Source of the DNA: Oceanibacterium hippocampi
GTDB taxonomy: Bacteria > Pseudomonadota > Alphaproteobacteria > Sneathiellales > Sneathiellaceae
DNA length: 64,000 nucleotides
Direction: 5' to 3'
NCBI RefSeq assembly: GCF_900172325.1
Contig: NZ_FWFR01000001.1
Coordinates: 2,000,335-2,064,334, forward strand
The notes below the pieces were generated by a model. The model did no database searches. It was given only the letters and a program-made list of their open reading frames with translations, and was not told the origin of the DNA. Positions 60,312 to 64,000 of the stretch are shown piece after piece (positions within the stretch are counted from its first letter, which is position 1; each line of letters opens with the position of its first letter). The position numbers and the translations under genes are program-made.

Positions 60312-62084
60312 TCAGAGCCCGTGTTCCTGCAACCACATCTCCAGCATGCCGACCTGCCAGAGCTTCGAGCCCTGCAGCGGGGTGATATGCGCGCTGGGCT
60401 CCTCGAGCAGCCGGTCGACATATTCGGCGTTGAACAGCTTCCGCTCCCGCGCCCGGTCGCTGGTCACCGCGTCGCGGACGAAATCGAGATAGGGGCCCTG
60501 CAGATGCTTGAGCGCGGGCACCGGGAAATAGCCCTTCGGCCGGTCGATGACCGCGGCCGGGATGACGTCGCGGGCAAGTTCCTTGAGGATCCACTTGCCG
60601 CCGTCGCGGATCTTGTGTTCGGCCGGGATGTGGCCGGCCAGCTCGACCAGTTCATGGTCGAGGAACGGCACCCGCGCCTCCAGCCCCCAGGCCATTGTCA
60701 TGTTGTCGACCCGCTTCACCGGGTCGTCGACCAGCATCACCGTGGTGTCGAGACGCAGCGCCTTGTCGATCGCCCGGTCGGCGCCCGGCAGGCCGAAATG
60801 ACCGGCGACATAGGCGCGGCTGAAATCCTCGTCCTGGCGATCGGGATGGACCGCCTCGAGGAATTCGCCATGGCCGCGGTCGAAGAAGACCGAGGCATAG
60901 TCGGAGACCGGGTCGTTGCTGTCCATCAGCGGTGGATACCAGTGATAGCCGCCGAAGACCTCGTCGGCGCCCTGGCCGCTCTGCACCACCTTGAGATGCT
61001 GGGAGACCTCGGCGGCGAGCACGAAGAAGCCGATATTGTCGTGGCTGACCATCGGTTCCGACATCGCCTGGAAGGTCCGGGGCAGGGTCTCGAGAACCCT
61101 GTCGGTGGGCACGAAGATCTGGTGATGCTCTGTGCCGAAATGCTGCGCGATCAGGTCGGAATAGCGGAACTCGTCGCCCTTCTCGCCGCCGGCGGCCTCG
61201 AAGCCGACGGAGAAGGTGTTCAGCCCCTGCTGCCCGGCCTCGGCGAGCAGGCCGACGATGAGGCTCGAATCGACGCCGCCGGAAAGCAGCACGCCGACCG
61301 GCACGTCGGCCACCATGCGGCGCGAGACGGCGAGCCGGAGCGCTTCGCCCAGGCGTTCCTTCCATTCCTCCGCCGAGGTCGCGAGATCGGCGGAATCCTG
61401 TTCAAAGGCGAGCGACCAGTATTGCCGGCTGCGGTGGGTGCCGTCCGCCTCGTAGCGCATGAGCGTGCCGGGCGGCACCTTGCGGATGCCGGCGAGGATC
61501 GTGAAGGGGGCCGGGACGACGGCGTGGAAGCTCATGTAGAAATGCAGCGCCACCGGGTCGATCCCGGTATCGACCTCGCCGGCGGCGAGCAGGGCCGGCA
61601 GCGACGAGGCGAAGCGCAGGCCGTCCGGCCGGCCGGCGATATAGAGCGGCTTGATCCCGAGCCGGTCGCGGGCGAGCGTCAGACGGCCGCTGTCGCGCTC
61701 CAGCATGGCGAAGGCGAACATGCCGTTCAGGCGCGCCACGCTGTCCTCGCCCCAGGCATGCCAGGCCTTCAGGATGACCTCGGTGTCGCTGTTCGAGAAG
61801 AAGCGGTAGCCCTTGCCCTCGAGCGTCTCGCGAAGCTCCCGGTAATTGTAGATGCAGCCGTTGAAGACCAGCGTCAGGCCGAGGTCCGGATCCGACATGG
61901 GCTGCTGGCCGTGGTCGCTCAGGTCGATGATCTTCAGCCGGCGGTGACCGAGGGCGACCCGGCCATGGGCGACGATTCCGGCATCTTCCGGGCCGCGCGC
62001 GGCCATTCGCTCCATCATCCGCCCGACGGCGTCCGTCGAGGCAATTGCCCCGTCAAATCGCAAGTCGCCACAAATTCCGCACAT
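60312..62084 (-). CDS. asnO: Asparagine synthase-like amidotransferase of NAGGN synthesis
   Basis: It amidates the N-acetylglutaminylglutamine dipeptide. The product is 590 residues and begins MCGICGDLRF, with Cys2 as the Ntn glutaminase nucleophile. DGCIYNYRELRETLEGKGYRFFSNSDTEVILKAWHAWGED and RDRLGIKPLYI belong to the class II glutaminase. The synthase half has the PP-loop SGGVDSSLIVGLLAEAG and GADEVFGGY. The C-terminus reads LYLDFVRDAVTSDRARERKLFNAEYVDRLLEE, as in AsnO. It is the first gene of the minus-strand operon asnO-ngg-M42. Confidence 0.93.
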   Translation of the reverse strand: MCGICGDLRFDGAIASTDAVGRMMERMAARGPEDAGIVAHGRVALGHRRLKIIDLSDHGQQPMSDPDLGLTLVFNGCIYNYRELRETLEGKGYRFFSNSDTEVILKAWHAWGEDSVARLNGMFAFAMLERDSGRLTLARDRLGIKPLYIAGRPDGLRFASSLPALLAAGEVDTGIDPVALHFYMSFHAVVPAPFTILAGIRKVPPGTLMRYEADGTHRSRQYWSLAFEQDSADLATSAEEWKERLGEALRLAVSRRMVADVPVGVLLSGGVDSSLIVGLLAEAGQQGLNTFSVGFEAAGGEKGDEFRYSDLIAQHFGTEHHQIFVPTDRVLETLPRTFQAMSEPMVSHDNIGFFVLAAEVSQHLKVVQSGQGADEVFGGYHWYPPLMDSNDPVSDYASVFFDRGHGEFLEAVHPDRQDEDFSRAYVAGHFGLPGADRAIDKALRLDTTVMLVDDPVKRVDNMTMAWGLEARVPFLDHELVELAGHIPAEHKIRDGGKWILKELARDVIPAAVIDRPKGYFPVPALKHLQGPYLDFVRDAVTSDRARERKLFNAEYVDRLLEEPSAHITPLQGSKLWQVGMLEMWLQEHGL

Positions 62085-62466
62085 AATAACGATCCCGCCA
62101 CATCACAGTAATAATCGTGTCAATCTTTCCAAACGAAAGCGTACGAAGCGCTCTCGAAGAAAGACGTCCTGAAAAATGCGCAGAACAGTTCACTGAACAT
62201 CGCGCATGGATGAACGGATTTGACGACGATAAAGTTCCACCGAAGAGCTGCGATTTTCGGACGCGCCCCGGTGACCGGTATGGGGTGGAAGATCGTGATT
62301 TTTTATTGAAATGGTAGTGTTGAATATATACGCTTGTTCATCTTCACACTATGAATCCGTTTCGAACGCTTGGATGTCGGCAGGTGCGATCGCGCGCGCG
62401 AAGCGTCGGCGCCGCGTCCGAACGGCGCGGGGCGGGGCATCCGGCCGTGGCCGTGGTTGGCGGCCG
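62085..62466. other. AT-rich intergenic region between asnO and glnS
   Basis: The 382 bases contain no convincing gene. A 66-codon open frame on plus (62117-62317) has no recognisable product or good start and is not called. The tract at 62100-62360 is much more AT-rich than the genome around it. On the minus strand, TATATT near 62323-62328 is a candidate -10 box for the NAGGN operon. An inverted repeat GCGCCG/CGGCGC lies at 62409-62428, downstream of glnS on that strand, but it has no T-run. Confidence 0.55.
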
Positions 62467-64000
62467 TCAGCCGCCCTTTGACTGGATCTTTGCCCAGCTG
62501 TCGCGCAGGCCGACCGTGCGGTTGAAAACCGGACGGCCGTCCGCCGTCGTCTCCGGATCGCGGCAGAAATAGCCGAGCCGCTCGAACTGGACGGCCTTGC
62601 CGACGGTGCTCTCGGCGAGCGAGGGCTCGAGCCGGCAATCGTTCAGCACGACCAGCGAATCGGGATTGAGGTCGGCCAGGTAGTCGCCCTCGGCGCCGGG
62701 GTCGGGGCGGTTGAACAGATGGTCGTAGAGCCGTACGTCCGCGCGAACGGCATGGCTGGCGGAGACCCAGTGCAGGGTGCCCTTGACCTTGCGGCCGTCC
62801 GGGGCGTCGCCGCCCTTGGTCGCCGGATCGTAGGTGCAGCGCAGTTCGACGATTTCCCCGGCCGCATCCTTCACGACCCTGGTGCAGGTCAGAAAATAGG
62901 CGTAGCGAAGCCGGACCTCGCGTCCCGGGGCGAGCCGGAAGAACTTGCGCGGCGGATCCTCCATGAAATCGTCGCGCTCGATATAGAGTTCGCGCGAGAA
63001 CGGCACCTCGCGGCTTCCGGCCTCCGGATCGTTGGGGTTGTTGATGGCGGTCAGGGTCTCGGTCTCGCCTTCCGGGTAATTCTCGATCACGACCTTGAGC
63101 GGGTTGAGCACCGCCATGCGCCGCTCCGCCGAATTGTTCAGCGTTTCCCGGATGCAGTAATCGACGAAGGACATCTCGACCGTGCTGTCCGACTTGGTGA
63201 CGCCGACCTTGTGCGCGAGGTCGCGGAGCGCCTCGGGCGGGACCCCGCGCCGCCGCATGGCCGAGAGTGTCGGCATCCGCGGATCGTCCCAGCCGCTGAC
63301 GTGGCCTTCCTCGACAAGCTGGATCAGCCGGCGCTTGGAGAGCACGGTATGGGTCAGCTTGAGGCGCGCGAATTCATACTGCCGGGGCCGGCTCGGGGTC
63401 GGCAGGTTCTCGATCAGCCAGTCGTAAAGCGGGCGGTGATCCTCGAATTCGAGCGTGCAGACCGAATGGGTGATCCCTTCGATCGCATCCGACTGGCCGT
63501 GCGCGAAATCGTAGGTCGGGTAGATGTGCCAGGCGGTCCCGGTGCGCGGATGCGGCGCGTTCAGGATGCGGTAGAGGACCGGGTCGCGAAGATTGATGTT
63601 GCCCGACGTCATGTCGATCCGCGCCCGCAGCACGCGGGCGCCGTTCGGGAATTCGCCGGCGCGCATGCGGCGGAAGAGGTCGAGATTCTCCGCCACGCCG
63701 CGGTCGCGGTAGGGGCTTTCGCGGCCGGGTTCGGTCAGGGTGCCGCGGTACTCACGGATCTGCTCCGCGTCGAGATCGTCGACATAGGCCTTGCCGGCGC
63801 TGATCAGATGCTCGGCCCAGGCATAGAGCTGCTCGAAATTGTCGGAGGCGAAGTAGAGATGCTCGCCCCAGTCGAAGCCGAGCCAGGCGACGTCCGCCTT
63901 GATCGCCTCGATATAGCGCGCTTCCTCCTTCGTCGGATTGGTGTCGTCGAAGCGGAGATGGCAGCGTCCGCCGAAACTCTCGGCGATCCCGAAGTTGAGG
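62467..64000 (-). CDS. glnS: Glutaminyl-tRNA synthetase (5' part outside window)
   Basis: GlnS charges tRNA-Gln. The frame is open to the window edge, and 510 residues are visible. The Rossmann part has the NTMGL-family-type [32 protein letters not shown], then [88 protein letters not shown] and the KMSKS equivalent VLSKRRL follow. The anticodon-binding beta-barrels run to the end (IQSKGG). Many alphaproteobacteria lack GlnS and use GatCAB instead, so its presence is of note. It is transcribed toward, but separated from, the NAGGN operon. Confidence 0.95.
   Translation of the reverse strand, partial: LNFGIAESFGGRCHLRFDDTNPTKEEARYIEAIKADVAWLGFDWGEHLYFASDNFEQLYAWAEHLISAGKAYVDDLDAEQIREYRGTLTEPGRESPYRDRGVAENLDLFRRMRAGEFPNGARVLRARIDMTSGNINLRDPVLYRILNAPHPRTGTAWHIYPTYDFAHGQSDAIEGITHSVCTLEFEDHRPLYDWLIENLPTPSRPRQYEFARLKLTHTVLSKRRLIQLVEEGHVSGWDDPRMPTLSAMRRRGVPPEALRDLAHKVGVTKSDSTVEMSFVDYCIRETLNNSAERRMAVLNPLKVVIENYPEGETETLTAINNPNDPEAGSREVPFSRELYIERDDFMEDPPRKFFRLAPGREVRLRYAYFLTCTRVVKDAAGEIVELRCTYDPATKGGDAPDGRKVKGTLHWVSASHAVRADVRLYDHLFNRPDPGAEGDYLADLNPDSLVVLNDCRLEPSLAESTVGKAVQFERLGYFCRDPETTADGRPVFNRTVGLRDSWAKIQSKGG

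Noticed and set aside
62117-62317. 66-codon open frame on plus between asnO and glnS
   Set aside because: GTG start without a ribosome-binding site, no recognisable product, and it overlaps the probable control region of the NAGGN operon. AT-rich composition alone does not support coding.

Overview
The window is 64 kb of high-GC chromosomal DNA from an alphaproteobacterium, most likely a Rhodospirillales-type lineage. This is inferred from gene content and order. The ribD-ribE-ribBA-ribH-nusB-thiL block, the bamE/cytochrome-chaperone/DUF177-rpmF-plsX-fabH-ihfA-merR block, the rplM-rpsI pair and the aminotransferase-hom-glpX-recJ block are all arranged as is usual in that class. No phage, insertion sequence, CRISPR array or rRNA was seen. 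Two tRNA genes are present, Pro-GGG and Glu-TTC.

Layout. 1-4.5 kb: riboflavin operon (ribD cut by the window edge) running into nusB and thiL. 4.6-9.4 kb: a DUF4865 protein, a FliL-like secreted protein, an MFS transporter and the H+-pyrophosphatase hppA with a clear terminator. 9.4-15 kb: bamE (minus), then on plus a ubiquinol-cytochrome c chaperone, DUF177, rpmF, plsX, fabH, ihfA, a MerR regulator and tRNA-Pro. 15-18.7 kb: an ArsR regulator, ctaA, cutA, a VOC protein and an MFS transporter. 18.8-20.9 kb: a four-gene set of secreted EF-hand protein, ECF sigma factor, one-TM anti-sigma candidate and periplasmic metal-sensor-like protein. 21-23.5 kb (minus): metY, a CoA-binding protein and an enoyl-CoA hydratase. 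23.7-25.6 kb: two tandem PEP-CTERM proteins, each behind a near-perfect sigma-54 promoter and each followed by strong GC hairpins. 25.6-27.3 kb: thioesterase, rplM, rpsI. 27.3-29.1 kb (minus): adenylate cyclase-TolB-TPR protein. 29.3-34 kb: argC, gamma-carbonic anhydrase, two cytochrome P460 proteins (one with an extraordinary Asn-Pro-Cys repeat domain) and an MFS transporter. 34-37.4 kb: phaC (minus) and an OmpA-family lipoprotein. 37.5-42.9 kb: aminotransferase, hom, glpX, recJ. 43-46.9 kb: tRNA-Glu, a short cyclase, a PAS gene broken by an in-frame TGA, and a Tat-type oligopeptide-binding protein. 47-53.7 kb: tamA, tamB and a small unknown protein. 53.7-57.4 kb: a trypsin-like protease and a radical SAM protein (minus), a quinone reductase and a small unknown gene behind a Fur-box-like site. 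57.4-62.1 kb (minus): the three-gene N-acetylglutaminylglutamine amide (NAGGN) osmolyte operon. 62.5-64 kb (minus): glnS, cut by the window edge.

The most unusual items are the Cys-rich NPC-repeat cytochrome P460, the duplicated sigma-54/PEP-CTERM units with hairpin arrays, the TGA-interrupted PAS gene, the thiL gene with no well-placed start codon, and the Fur-box/unknown-gene pair. Everything here comes from reading the sequence. No database search was run, so family assignments rest on recognised motifs and gene order.
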